NCBI GenBank assembly: GCA_016471375.1
Contig: WGLZ01000057.1
Coordinates: forward strand, 1-64,000
DNA: 64,000 bases
Reading direction: 5' to 3'
Origin: Cyanobacteria bacterium RI_101
GTDB taxonomy: Bacteria > Cyanobacteriota > Cyanobacteriia > Cyanobacteriales > Microcystaceae
Shown here piece by piece: positions 1-8,183 of this stretch. The notes beneath the pieces are model-generated. The model was given only the letters and a program-made list of their open reading frames with translations. It was not told where the DNA came from and did no database searches. Within the stretch, counting starts at the first letter, position 1. Every line of letters begins with the position of its first letter. A program made the position numbers and the translations under genes.

Positions 1-432
1 GCGTTCTCTTTCCTCAATTCTAAAGTTCTCCTCTCGAATTCGGCGCTCTCTTTCCTCAATTCGAGCATTCTCAGCTCGTGTAATCTCTCTTTCTCGGCTT
101 CGAGCTTCAGAAATTCGGCGTTGCTCCTCTCTAACTCGGCGCTGCTCCTCTCTAACTCGGCGTTGCTCCTCTGCAATTCTAAAGTTCTCTTCTCTAGCTC
201 GGCGTTGCTCCTCCTCAAAGATTCGACGTCGTTCCTCAAGACGGACAAACCCCCGTAGGATTTGATCAGCCACCAGCAAGCCGAACGTAATCCCCGACAC
301 CAGGAGGCCAAACCATTGGGGGATGGGGAGGTCGTAGTTTCGGAATTGGAGTTTGTCATAGGCCAGAACAACGCTTGTTAAAAAGAGAAAAAGAGTCGCC
401 AATAGGGCGATTAAGGTCTGTAGATCAAACAC
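1..432 (-). CDS. Two-TM coiled-coil membrane protein (partial, runs off the left edge)
   Basis: An open frame begins at a GTG (430-432) preceded by GAGGAG and runs without a stop for 144 codons to the window edge. Residues about 5-25 and 40-60 are hydrophobic and look like two transmembrane segments. From about residue 63 the protein becomes an almost pure Arg/Glu coiled coil built from repeated heptads of the type REEQRRV, with a variant REENFRI. The heptads are also repeated at DNA level as 21-nt units. I do not recognise a family and the C terminus is missing. A cytoplasmic rod anchored in the membrane is an inference. The repeats could be unstable and vary between strains. Confidence 0.65.
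   Translation of the reverse strand, partial: MFDLQTLIALLATLFLFLTSVVLAYDKLQFRNYDLPIPQWFGLLVSGITFGLLVADQILRGFVRLEERRRIFEEEQRRAREENFRIAEEQRRVREEQRRVREEQRRISEARSREREITRAENARIEERERRIREENFRIEERER
138..222 (-). repeat. 21-nt tandem repeat encoding coiled-coil heptads
   Basis: Near-identical 21-nt units (core: CTAACTCGGCG[CT]TGCTCCTCT on the plus strand) follow one another in frame inside the coiled-coil gene. Each unit encodes one heptad of the REEQRRV type. A related longer unit containing CTCTTTCCTCAATTC recurs at about 6-20 and 46-60. Confidence 0.6.
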
Positions 433-588
433 GGCGCTCCTCGTCCAGCGCCTTCATTTTAACCCAACCTCTCACTGGTCTCAACCAGCGCCGAGGAAGT
501 CCAAAGTCCCAACCGGCGCCGGATTACGGTGATTCGGGGTTAAGCGCCGTCATTGCGTAAACAAAAAAGGCGAGCCACTGTTATGGGT

Positions 589-730
589 TCAAGATTGCGC
601 TAGCCAGTCCTCTAAATTCGCCAAGGACTGAAAATCCAACAGTGCCTCCCCTAGCGCTTCCAACTGCGGCGCTGTTAGTTCTCAGATTTTCCCAATAACT
701 TCGGCGCAACAGCATCTGAAATCAAGGTTA
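589..730 (-). pseudogene. Remnant of a DUF4351 (Rpn/PD-(D/E)XK-type) protein C terminus
   Basis: On the minus strand, the stretch ending at the TGA at 589-591 reads LTAPQLEALGEALLDFQSL followed by ANLEDWLAQS. This is the typical C-terminal helical repeat of DUF4351 proteins, which are often fused to Rpn-like nuclease or transposase domains in cyanobacteria. The upstream continuation (LLRRSYWENLR) lies in another frame and an in-frame TGA precedes the domain, so the piece is frameshifted and decayed. There is no start codon or nuclease domain here. The assignment is from memory of the family; a profile search would settle it. Confidence 0.5.
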
Positions 731-814
731 CCGCTAGACAGCGCCGTTCTTATCTCGGGCCAGAGCGCCGCTAAAATGCGAAGGAACCCCACTTACTTTT
801 CCCCCGCTCCGATT

Positions 815-1372
815 ATGGCGCTCACTCCCTCCGTCATGCTCCCCCTGGGCACCCCCGCCCCGGACTTTTCCCTACCGGACGTCGCGACAGGTAAAAACGT
901 TTCTTTAGCTAACTTTCCCGACCAACCGGCGCTGTTGGTGATGTTTATCTGTCGCCATTGCCCCTTTGTTAAACATATTCAGGGGGAACTGGCCCGTTTA
1001 GGGCGAGATTATCCGCCGGAAAGCCTGGCTATTGCGGCCATCAGCGCCAACGACGCCGAAAATTACCCCGCCGACGCGCCCCCGAGTTTAAAGGAAATGG
1101 TAGAAGAGTTGGGTTTTAACTTTCCCCTCCTCTACGACGAGTCCCAGGAGACGGCCCGGGCCTATCAAGCCGCCTGCACCCCGGATTTTTTCCTCTTTGA
1201 CCGCCAGCGCCGTCTGGTCTATCGGGGACAGTTGGACGACAGTCGCCCCAGTAACGAGATCCCCGTCACCGGCGCCGATCTGCGGGAAGCCATCGACGCG
1301 GTTTTGGCTGGGCGACCGGTCAACCCGGAGCAGAAAGCCAGCGTCGGCTGTAATATCAAGTGGAAAAACTAG
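815..1372 (+). CDS. Thioredoxin-fold redox protein (AhpC/TSA-like)
   Basis: A 185-residue protein with an N-terminal LGTPAPDFSLPD segment typical of AhpC/TSA-thioredoxin proteins and a CRHC active site (C46, C49) in the context FICRHCPFVK. This is the signature of a cyanobacterial thioredoxin family protein annotated as redoxin-domain or peroxiredoxin-like. An upstream in-frame ATG at 776 would add 13 unrelated residues. I prefer 815 because the family begins at this point, although neither start has a convincing Shine-Dalgarno sequence. Substrate unknown; cytoplasmic, with no signal peptide. It stands alone, with repeat-rich DNA downstream. Confidence 0.8.
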   Translation: MALTPSVMLPLGTPAPDFSLPDVATGKNVSLANFPDQPALLVMFICRHCPFVKHIQGELARLGRDYPPESLAIAAISANDAENYPADAPPSLKEMVEELGFNFPLLYDESQETARAYQAACTPDFFLFDRQRRLVYRGQLDDSRPSNEIPVTGADLREAIDAVLAGRPVNPEQKASVGCNIKWKN

Positions 1373-1654
1373 ACCAAAAACAGCCCCCTAAATCCCAAGT
1401 GTAACTCCCCCTCTTGGGCGGTGCCCTGAGCTTGCCGAAGGGAAAGGGCTAGGTTCTGGAGAATGGTGCCGGTCGGGTTCCTGACTTCACTCCCCCTCTC
1501 GGGAGGGGGCTGGGGGGTGGGTTCTGGACTTGAAAGCTAAACCTACCCCTAACCCCTCCGAGGGAGGGGAACCGGAAACTTTGGATTCAAAGTTGGATGC
1601 TGGTGTATTGGTTATTTTTAACCCAATTTTAAAGATTTTTAATTTCCCCCTTTA
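1373..1654. repeat. Intergenic region made of dispersed palindromic repeats
   Basis: About 280 bases with no coding potential that I can see. It holds a TGAGCTTGCCGAAGGG element (1424-1443), a CCCCCTC/GAGGGGG palindrome (about 1491-1508) and a unit at 1540-1601 that is closely similar to 61216-61278 at the other end of the window (shared core CACCCCTAACCCCTCCGA-type, then GGAACCGGAAACT). Confidence 0.6.
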
Positions 1655-2347
1655 ATGTCCGACTCTTCCCCCTGGCTCGCGGCCCTGCGTCAGCGCCGGG
1701 TCGTCGCCGTCATCCGTTCCGATAATCCCGATTTGGCGCTCCGTTTAGCCCATCTAGCGGCGGAGGCGGGTTTGGGTTTAATTGAAATTACCTGGAACAG
1801 CGCCGAGCCGGGTCGCTTAATCGCCCAACTGCGAAGGGACTTGCCCCAGTGTTGGATCGGCGCCGGCACCCTGTTAACCCAGGCGGATTTGGAGGAAGCC
1901 CTAGGTTGGGGCAGTCAATTCTGTTTTTCTCCCCATACCCATCCCGACCTGATTCGGTTCGCCCAAACCCGCTCCATTCCCCTAGTTCCCGGCGCCTTAA
2001 CCCCCACGGAAATCCTCGGCGCGTGGCAAAACGGCGCCGAAGTCGTGAAGGTCTTTCCCATCCAAGCGGTCGGCGGCCCGGTCTATCTGCGAGCGCTTCA
2101 AGGCCCCCTCGGTTTTATTCCCCTAATTCCCACCGGCGGCGTCACTCTGGAAAATACCCAGGCGTTTCTCTCCGCCGGCGCGATCGCGGTGGGGCTATCC
2201 GGCGCTTTGTTTCCCCGGCCCTTGGTGGACGCTCAGGACTGGCGGCGCTTGGGCCAACATCTGCGCTCCTTTGTCGAAGACCTGGGGCTTGAATCCGTTT
2301 TCCCCCTTTCTGAGGGAGAGGGATTAGGACAAGGGTCAATGGTTTAA
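1655..2347 (+). CDS. eda: KDPG/KHG aldolase
   Basis: Bifunctional 2-dehydro-3-deoxyphosphogluconate / 4-hydroxy-2-oxoglutarate aldolase, 230 residues. It cleaves KDPG to pyruvate and glyceraldehyde-3-phosphate, the last step of the Entner-Doudoroff route found in several cyanobacteria. Visible hallmarks are the general-base Glu in LIEITWNS (E44), GAGTLLT, PGALTPTE, the Schiff-base Lys in VKVFPIQ (K132) and the phosphate-binding PTGGV segment. The C-terminal tail after about residue 205 is longer than in bacterial homologues. No pathway partners (edd, zwf) lie nearby. Starts at ATG 1655 with no obvious ribosome binding site. Confidence 0.9.
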   Translation: MSDSSPWLAALRQRRVVAVIRSDNPDLALRLAHLAAEAGLGLIEITWNSAEPGRLIAQLRRDLPQCWIGAGTLLTQADLEEALGWGSQFCFSPHTHPDLIRFAQTRSIPLVPGALTPTEILGAWQNGAEVVKVFPIQAVGGPVYLRALQGPLGFIPLIPTGGVTLENTQAFLSAGAIAVGLSGALFPRPLVDAQDWRRLGQHLRSFVEDLGLESVFPLSEGEGLGQGSMV

Positions 2348-2381
2348 AGCGTGCTCGTTACCAAAGTCAGAGACCGCTCTT

Positions 2382-4232
2382 CTAACCCCCCAACCCTAAA
2401 AGCGTAAAGCCTTGATAAAAGACAAAGCTAAACACCCAAGCGATCACCAACGGCGCCGCTACGGAAAAGAGAGTATAGGCAATAGATTTTGTTTCCCCCC
2501 AAATGGCGCCGAGGGTGGTGAGACAGGGAATATAAAGCAAACTAAAGAGACAGTAACTAAAGCCCTGGGCAAAGGTCACCGTGCGGCTAATTTCCGCCGC
2601 TGTGCCTTCGTCGCCGAGACCGTAAATTACCGTCAGCGCCGCGATTTGCACCTCCTTGGCCACAAAGCCAAAAATTAAAGACACCGTTAAAAAGGGATTA
2701 ATGCCGAGGGGGTTCATCAGGGGTTGAAACCAACCGCCAATCTGCCCGGCGTAGGTGTCCAGACCCTCGGCGCCCTCGGGAAAGTTAGTCAACAGCCAAA
2801 TCAGGCTAGCGCCGATGACCATAAAGATCGAGAGCCGGGTCACAAACTCCTTCATTTCTCCCCAAACCCGCATCAAAACCTGTTTTAAGCTGGGGAAACG
2901 GTAGGGGGGCAACTCCAGCACAAAGGGTTCCCGGGCTTGAAAGGTTGGGAAACGACTCAAAAGCGCCGCCGTCAGAAAGGCGGCCACAAAGCTCAACAGA
3001 TAGAGCGCGAACAGGGCTACGGCGCCCTGGGAACTGGGCATGACCGCCGCCAGGATAAAGACGAAAACCTGAAGGCGGGCGGAGCAGAGGGAAAAGGGAA
3101 TCACCAGCATCGCCAGGAGCCTGAGGCCCCGACTGCGCATCACTCGGGTGCCCATGATGGCGGGGACGTTACAGCCAAAGCCCAACATTTGTAAAACGAA
3201 AGCTCGACCGTCCAACCCTAGGCGCCCCATCAGGGAATCCATCAAATAGGCGGCCCGGGAGAGGTAGCCGCTCCCCTCCAACAATCCCATGACGATAAAA
3301 AAGAGCGCCACTAGGGGCACAAAGGAAAGCAACGCCGCGAAACCGGCCCAGATCCCGTCGATCAACAGACCCCGAACCAGTTCCGGCAAAGGGGAGACTA
3401 GAGGCTCAAGGATCTGCGCCTGGAGCCAGCCCGTCACCGCGTCCACCGGGTCGGCGCTGGGGAGTCCAATCGTCCAGACAACCCAAAAGGCGGCGAACAT
3501 AGAGGCGAAGAAAAGGGGAATACCCCAAAAAGAATGGAGCAGAATCCCGTCGAGGGCGTTGGTAAAGGTGCGGGCCGTAATGGAGGGCATCTGCACGGCG
3601 CCCCGGAGAATGGCGTCGATCCGCTCCTGATTAATGGCTTGGGTCGCCAGCGCCGCGCCGAGGTTTTCCACCCGCTGGGTTTGGCTATGCTCCAGGGTTA
3701 AACGCCGGATCGCTTCCGTCGCCCGAACACAGCCGGTTCCCTGTTTGGCGCTAATGGCGTAGAGGGGGATATCTAGGCGCTCGCTCAGCGCCGGCAGATC
3801 GAGGCGCACCCCGTAGCGGTGGGCTTCGTCAATCAGATTCAGAACCCCGACGGCCGGTAATCCAAGGCTCTGAACTTGCAGTAGCAGTCTTAACTGCCGG
3901 TCAATTTGAGCGGCGTTGAGGACGACGATAATTAAATTCACCCCGTAGCTTTCCAGAAAGCGCCGCACGACCGCCTCGTCTTCGGAGAAGCCGTTCAGGT
4001 CGTAGATTCCCGGTAGATCCACCACCTCGATCCCTTCGCTCTCCCATTTAACCGTCGCTTGAAACAGATCCACCGTCAGCCCCGGCCAGTTGGCGATGGC
4101 CGCGTTGGCGCCGGTGAGACGGTTAAAGAAGGTGGATTTGCCGGTGTTGGGTTGACCAATGAGGGCAATCCGTCGTTGCGCCTTACCCCTAGGGGCAGGG
4201 GGCGGACTGCCATGACAAGATGGGGCGACCAT
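2382..4232 (-). CDS. feoB: Ferrous iron transporter FeoB
   Basis: Inner-membrane Fe(II) uptake protein, 616 residues. An N-terminal G domain has GQPNTGKST (G1, about residue 26), an NWPGLTVD switch I region and DLPGIYDLN (G3). It is followed by a polytopic membrane region with two Gate-like segments (SGYLSRAAYLMD and FGFVAKE). It is shorter than the roughly 770-residue E. coli protein, as is usual in cyanobacteria. The ATG at 4232 has a good ribosome binding site (GGAGG, about 9 nt upstream). It lies 34 nt after feoA in the same orientation, so the two form a feoAB operon controlled by the Fur-like site at 4528-4546. Confidence 0.95.
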   Translation of the reverse strand: MVAPSCHGSPPPAPRGKAQRRIALIGQPNTGKSTFFNRLTGANAAIANWPGLTVDLFQATVKWESEGIEVVDLPGIYDLNGFSEDEAVVRRFLESYGVNLIIVVLNAAQIDRQLRLLLQVQSLGLPAVGVLNLIDEAHRYGVRLDLPALSERLDIPLYAISAKQGTGCVRATEAIRRLTLEHSQTQRVENLGAALATQAINQERIDAILRGAVQMPSITARTFTNALDGILLHSFWGIPLFFASMFAAFWVVWTIGLPSADPVDAVTGWLQAQILEPLVSPLPELVRGLLIDGIWAGFAALLSFVPLVALFFIVMGLLEGSGYLSRAAYLMDSLMGRLGLDGRAFVLQMLGFGCNVPAIMGTRVMRSRGLRLLAMLVIPFSLCSARLQVFVFILAAVMPSSQGAVALFALYLLSFVAAFLTAALLSRFPTFQAREPFVLELPPYRFPSLKQVLMRVWGEMKEFVTRLSIFMVIGASLIWLLTNFPEGAEGLDTYAGQIGGWFQPLMNPLGINPFLTVSLIFGFVAKEVQIAALTVIYGLGDEGTAAEISRTVTFAQGFSYCLFSLLYIPCLTTLGAIWGETKSIAYTLFSVAAPLVIAWVFSFVFYQGFTLLGLGG

Positions 4233-4266
4233 GGCCCGACCTCCGTTGATGGATAAAATTTTTGAG

Positions 4267-4506
4267 CTAATTAGAATCTTGGATCGTCACCAAAGCGGCC
4301 TCGCTCCGGCGCATAGCCACTTCCGTAGTGCTCCCCACTCGGATATGGAGGGGACCGCCAAAAACCGCTTTCCGTAAAATCTGAACCGGTTTGTCAGGAA
4401 AAATTCCCATCGCTTCTAAGCGGGTCGCTAGCCCCTGACCGTGGGAGCCAAGGAGAACTTCGTTAACAAGGGCGATTTGGCCCACGGGCAGGTCTAGGAG
4501 GGTCAT
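4267..4506 (-). CDS. feoA: FeoA, ferrous iron transport accessory protein
   Basis: A 79-residue SH3-like FeoA protein (core LGSHGQGLATRLEAMGIFP and GGPLHIRVGS) that assists FeoB. A frame from the TTG at 4512 adds only two residues. The ATG at 4506 has GAGG six bases upstream and is the better start. First gene of feoAB; its start lies about 20 bases from a perfect 19-bp Fur-type palindrome, so iron repression is likely. Confidence 0.9.
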   Translation of the reverse strand: MTLLDLPVGQIALVNEVLLGSHGQGLATRLEAMGIFPDKPVQILRKAVFGGPLHIRVGSTTEVAMRRSEAALVTIQDSN

Positions 4507-4527
4507 TTTCAACCTCGACAGTGATAG

Positions 4528-4546
4528 TAATTATTCTCAATAATTA
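4528..4546. promoter_or_regulatory. Fur-type iron box upstream of feoAB
   Basis: TAATTATT-CTC-AATAATTA is a perfect 8-3-8 inverted repeat of 19 bp, the size and AT-rich form of a Fur box. It lies 21 bases upstream of the feoA ATG on the side expected for the feoAB promoter. A possible -10 (TATGCT) lies just upstream of it on the minus strand. Confidence 0.75.
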
Positions 4547-4681
4547 GCATAGCGCCAGACGCGGTAGACAGCGCAACTTTTTTTGAAATCGGTATTGTTA
4601 TTTAGCTATATAAGCATTAAAGGCGCCGACGGGCTATGGTCAGCGACTTTTTCCGGTTCCGCAAACAATCGGCGCCGAGGG

Positions 4682-4710
4682 TTGACAAAATCGGGCCGGT
4701 TTGCCATGAT
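4682..4710 (+). promoter_or_regulatory. Promoter of tRNA-Gly
   Basis: TTGACA (4682-4687) and CATGAT (4705-4710) are separated by 17 bp. Transcription would start around 4717, about a dozen bases before the mature tRNA. Confidence 0.65.
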
Positions 4711-4728
4711 AGAAAACAGCAAATTTTT

Positions 4729-4800
4729 GCGGGCATAGCTCAGTGGTAGAGCGTCACCTTGCCAAGGTGAATGTCGCGCGTTCGAATCGCGTTGCCCGCT
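4729..4800 (+). tRNA. tRNA-Gly (anticodon GCC)
   Basis: A 72-nt cloverleaf. The acceptor arms GCGGGCA and TGCCCGC pair perfectly with discriminator T. The D-arm is AGCTCAGTGGTAGAGC. The anticodon stem-loop CACCTTGCCAAGGTG places GCC in the loop, and the T-arm contains GTTCGAATC. The CCA end is not encoded, as is common in cyanobacteria. Confidence 0.97.
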
Positions 4801-4806
4801 TAGAGA

Positions 4807-5952
4807 CTAGAAAGAAAATGCGCTTCCCAGCTTAGCAGTAAACTTACGCTGGATTTTTTCCACCGTCTCCCGGTAACTGGCGTCGCCGCTAAAGACCCGG
4901 AGCATTTGGGCGGCGCCAGAACTGGACTGCACCCCCAATTGGTAGCTCAAACGGGGAAAACGATAGAACAAAGCGGATAACCGCTGGGCCCAGCGCATTT
5001 CCCCGCCCCACTCTGTCGCCATGCTCCGGGTATAGTTCGCCAAGGCGTCCAGGTCGCCCCCCAAGGCCCGATCCACCGCCTTAGCCGCCTCCAGAGCGCT
5101 GTGAATCGAGGGACGGATGCCCTCGGCGGTAAAGGGATCGACCACCCCCGCCGCTTCCCCCGCCACCAGCGCCTGCTGGGTATGGAGGGTTTGGGAGCCG
5201 TTCCAGAGGAGAATCGGATGCCCGTAGAGCTTAGACTCAGTCGCGTCCACGCCGAAGTCTTTAGAGTAACGCTCCAGGGACGGGATGAGATCCCGAGACT
5301 GACGCTGGCGGGAGTTGAAAACGCCGCTCCCAAGGGAATAACCGTCCGCCTTGGGAAAATTCCAGACGTAGCCGTTGTTCACCAGCCCAAATTCAAAATA
5401 GGCCCGCTGGGGATGGGGCACGGTTAACCGGGGTTCGATTTCCACCGCCCCCGCCGTTAACACCTGACGGCGCCGGAACCCGAGCCATTGGGCGCCGAGA
5501 CCCTTGGCGCCGTCCGCGGCTATTAGATAGCGCCCTTGAAAGGGGCCTTGATCCGAGTTCACCACCCAGCGGTCTTGAGTAAAGTTCAGACCCAAAGCTT
5601 TTGTCCCCTCCTGGAGAGCGGCGCCCTGGCCTAGGGCTTGTCGGACGAGAAAATAGTCAAATTGATCCCGCCGCACCATCCAAATACATTCCCCCGGCGC
5701 CATCTGGGTCATTACCTCTTCCCCCTGCTTCCAGGTAAAGCAAAACTCGTTCACCCGAGCGGAAATCACCGGCTCAAAATCAAAATCAAACCACTGGGCG
5801 ATTTGGGGAGAAACGCCGCCGCCGCAGGGCTTGTAACGGGGTAGAGTCGCTTTTTCAAGGAGCAAGACCGAGCGTCCCGCCTTCGCCAAGTGATAGGCCG
5901 CCGAGGCGCCGGCCGGGCCCGCCCCGAGGATAACGCAGTCGTAAAGGGTCAT
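4807..5952 (-). CDS. Geranylgeranyl-reductase family FAD oxidoreductase
   Basis: A 381-residue flavoprotein. It has an N-terminal dinucleotide-binding motif (ILGAGPAGASAAYHLAKAG), the family PCGGGVS segment near residue 42, and a second FAD contact around VAGEAAGVVDPFTAEGI. This is the geranylgeranyl reductase fold shared by ChlP and related prenyl or fatty-acyl reductases. It differs from the canonical chlorophyll ChlP, so I call it a paralogue of unknown substrate, perhaps a prenyl-lipid reductase. It is transcribed towards the tRNA-Gly gene and diverges from ccdA across about 77 bp. Confidence 0.8.
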   Translation of the reverse strand: MTLYDCVILGAGPAGASAAYHLAKAGRSVLLLEKATLPRYKPCGGGVSPQIAQWFDFDFEPVISARVNEFCFTWKQGEEVMTQMAPGECIWMVRRDQFDYFLVRQALGQGAALQEGTKALGLNFTQDRWVVNSDQGPFQGRYLIAADGAKGLGAQWLGFRRRQVLTAGAVEIEPRLTVPHPQRAYFEFGLVNNGYVWNFPKADGYSLGSGVFNSRQRQSRDLIPSLERYSKDFGVDATESKLYGHPILLWNGSQTLHTQQALVAGEAAGVVDPFTAEGIRPSIHSALEAAKAVDRALGGDLDALANYTRSMATEWGGEMRWAQRLSALFYRFPRLSYQLGVQSSSGAAQMLRVFSGDASYRETVEKIQRKFTAKLGSAFSF

Positions 5953-6029
5953 AGAGAATGAAGACCGAGAGGAATAAAGTTATGATCTATTATCTATAGC
6001 CGCCTCTCCTTTTCCCCCGCACTCCCACT

Positions 6030-6764
6030 ATGTTTGACCCGGCGACTCTCCTCTATACCCTCCAGCAATGGGGCGACGGTTTGGTGAATCAACAGTTGAC
6101 CCACCTCTCTCCCCTAAGTTTGGGCGTCATTTTCGGCGTCGGCGTCCTCACGAGCTTAACCCCCTGCACCTTGTCCCTCCTGCCTCTGACGGTGGCTTAC
6201 CTAGGCGGCCCCCAGGTGAATAACCGGAGACAACTGCTCGGGCAAACCTTCGGCTTTACCCTCGGTTTAGGCACCACCCTAGCGGGGTTGGGGGTGGTGG
6301 CCGCAGGTTTGGGGCGCCTCTACGGGCAGGTGGGTCTAGCTCTGCCCCTGCTGGTCAGCGCCCTGGCTATTGTTATGGGTTTAAATCTGTTGGGTCTGGT
6401 TCCCCTGCGTTTTCCTAGTTTAGGCGCCACAGACTGGATTTCTGCGGACTGGTCGCCGGGGCTTCGGGCCTACCTGATTGGCTTAACCTTCGGCCTAGTG
6501 GCCTCTCCCTGTAGCACTCCTGTTTTAGCCACCCTGCTGGGTTGGGTCGCCGCTAGCCAAAACTTGACCCTCGGCGCCGGTTTACTGCTAGCCTACGCCC
6601 TCGGCGCGGTTTTTCCCCTCGCCCTAGCGGGTCTCTTTACCGGGACGTTAAAACGGTTACTGGCTCTGCGGCAATGGTCTGGCTGGCTCAATCCCCTCAG
6701 CGGCGCTGTGTTGATTAGCTTTGGAGTCTTTTCTCTGCTCTCGCGGGTTACAGATATCAGATGA
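6030..6764 (+). CDS. ccdA: Cytochrome c biogenesis protein CcdA
   Basis: A 244-residue polytopic membrane protein of the DsbD/CcdA family that carries reducing equivalents across the thylakoid membrane for c-type cytochrome (System II) assembly. The two reactive Cys lie in symmetrical motifs: SLTPCTLSLLPLT (about residue 46) and ASPCSTPVLATL (about residue 157). Six hydrophobic segments are visible. The stop codon lies inside an ATATCAG tandem repeat, so the last residues (TDIR) are repeat-encoded. The partner ccs1/ResB is not in the window. Confidence 0.9.
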   Translation: MFDPATLLYTLQQWGDGLVNQQLTHLSPLSLGVIFGVGVLTSLTPCTLSLLPLTVAYLGGPQVNNRRQLLGQTFGFTLGLGTTLAGLGVVAAGLGRLYGQVGLALPLLVSALAIVMGLNLLGLVPLRFPSLGATDWISADWSPGLRAYLIGLTFGLVASPCSTPVLATLLGWVAASQNLTLGAGLLLAYALGAVFPLALAGLFTGTLKRLLALRQWSGWLNPLSGAVLISFGVFSLLSRVTDIR

Positions 6765-6786
6765 CAGATATCAGGTGTCAGTATCA
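6749..6786. repeat. ATATCAG short tandem repeat at the ccdA 3' end
   Basis: Spaced copies of CAGATATCAG and related GTGTCAGTATCA units overlap the ccdA stop codon and fill most of the ccdA-sufS gap. The same unit occurs at four other gene borders in the window. Confidence 0.6.
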
Positions 6787-6828
6787 AGGTTGATAGAGAG
6801 GATTTTTTCATCGGCGCCGGCGCCAAGG

Positions 6829-8067
6829 CTAGCTAAAAAAGGCGATAGCCGATTGCAAGCAGTCGAGGAAACGGTCAATTTCCTCCCGAGTGTTGTAAAA
6901 GGACAAACTGGCTCGGGCGCTCCCCGAAGCGCCGAATAAACGATGGAGGGGTTGGGTGCAGTGATGCCCGGAGCGAATGGCCACGCCGTCCTGATCCAAC
7001 AGCGCCGCTAAATCGCTGGCGTGGGCGCCGGGCACGTTAAAGGCCGCCAGCGCCGCCCGTTGGGGGGATTGGGGGCCGTAGATCCGAATCTGGGGCAGGG
7101 TTGTTAATTTGTCCCATAAATACTGGGTTAATTCCTGCTCGTAGCTGTGGATCCGCTCCATGCCAATGGCGCTTAGGTAATCCACCGCGGCGCCGAGGGC
7201 GATGGCTTCGGCGATGGCCGGGGTTCCCGCTTCAAATTTGTGGGGCAGTTCGCCGCAGGTAAAGTGGTCGAGAAACACTTCGCTAATCATTTCGCCGCCG
7301 CCAAAGAAAGGGGGCATTGAGTCTAAAACCTCTTCTTTGCCGTAGAGAAAGCCAATGCCGGTGGGGGCGCACATTTTATGACCGCTGGCCGCCAGCCAGT
7401 CGCAATCGATAGCTTGAACGTCGAGGGGATAATGGGGGGCGCTTTGGCAGGCGTCGATTAAGACCTTGGCGCCGGCCTGATGGGCTAACCGACAGATTTC
7501 TTGGACGGGGTTAACGCATCCGAGGGTGTTGGAGATATGAACGACGGTCACTAACTTAGTTTTCTCGCTCAGCAGGGTTTTAAATTGGGCGAGGTTAAAA
7601 CTCTCCGCCTCGTCCAGTTCCACGAATTTAATCGCGGCGCCGGTTTTAGCGGCGATCATTTGCCAGGGCACTAGGTTGCTGTGGTGCTCCATGACGGAGG
7701 TAATGATTTCATCCCCAGGCTTGAGCGTATTTAACCCCCAACTGTAGGCCGCAAGGTTAATGGCTTCCGTGGCGTTGCGGGTATAGATAATTTCTTGGCG
7801 GGAGCGGGCGTTGATAAATCTCGCAATCTTATCTCTGGCGCCTTCGTAGGCTTCCGTGGCTCGCACGCTTAAGCTATGGGCGCCGCGGTGGACGTTGGCG
7901 TTATCCTTTGTGTAGTAATTTTGGAGGGCGTTTAAAACCGCTAGGGGCTTTTGGGAGGTGGCGGCGCTGTCCAGATAGACCAGGGGATGACCGTTAATTT
8001 CCTGGTCGAGGATGGGGAAGTCTTGGCGGAGTTCGAGGGCGAGGGGTTTGGTGGGGAGGGGGAGCAT
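6829..8067 (-). CDS. sufS: Cysteine desulfurase SufS
   Basis: A PLP-dependent class V aminotransferase-fold enzyme of 412 residues. It takes sulfur from cysteine for Fe-S cluster assembly on SufBCD. PLP Lys K231 lies in [10 protein letters not shown] and the persulfide Cys C370 in RSGHHCTQP, the group II SufS signature. Last gene of sufBCDS, reading leftwards and separated from sufD by 116 bases of purine-rich DNA. The ATG at 8067 lacks a Shine-Dalgarno sequence because the tract is pyrimidine-rich on the coding strand. It converges with ccdA. Confidence 0.95.
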   Translation of the reverse strand: MLPLPTKPLALELRQDFPILDQEINGHPLVYLDSAATSQKPLAVLNALQNYYTKDNANVHRGAHSLSVRATEAYEGARDKIARFINARSRQEIIYTRNATEAINLAAYSWGLNTLKPGDEIITSVMEHHSNLVPWQMIAAKTGAAIKFVELDEAESFNLAQFKTLLSEKTKLVTVVHISNTLGCVNPVQEICRLAHQAGAKVLIDACQSAPHYPLDVQAIDCDWLAASGHKMCAPTGIGFLYGKEEVLDSMPPFFGGGEMISEVFLDHFTCGELPHKFEAGTPAIAEAIALGAAVDYLSAIGMERIHSYEQELTQYLWDKLTTLPQIRIYGPQSPQRAALAAFNVPGAHASDLAALLDQDGVAIRSGHHCTQPLHRLFGASGSARASLSFYNTREEIDRFLDCLQSAIAFFS

Positions 8068-8183
8068 CTGAGGGAAGGGAGGAGTGGGAAGAAAGGGAGG
8101 GAAGGGGGGGAAGGGAGGAGTGGGAGGAGGTTTGCCCTGAGCGGGGGAGAAGGTTTACCCTGAGCGTAGCCGAAGGGGGGGAG
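8068..8183. repeat. Purine-rich low-complexity tract with a dispersed repeat
   Basis: The sufD-sufS gap is almost entirely G/A on the plus strand (repeated GGGAGG, GGGAAG units) and contains CCTGAGCGTAGCCGAAGGG (8159-8177), a member of the dispersed palindrome family. No open frame. Confidence 0.6.

Noticed and set aside
138-222. CRISPR-like regular repeat
   Set aside because: The 21-nt units are contiguous without spacers and in frame with the coiled-coil gene.
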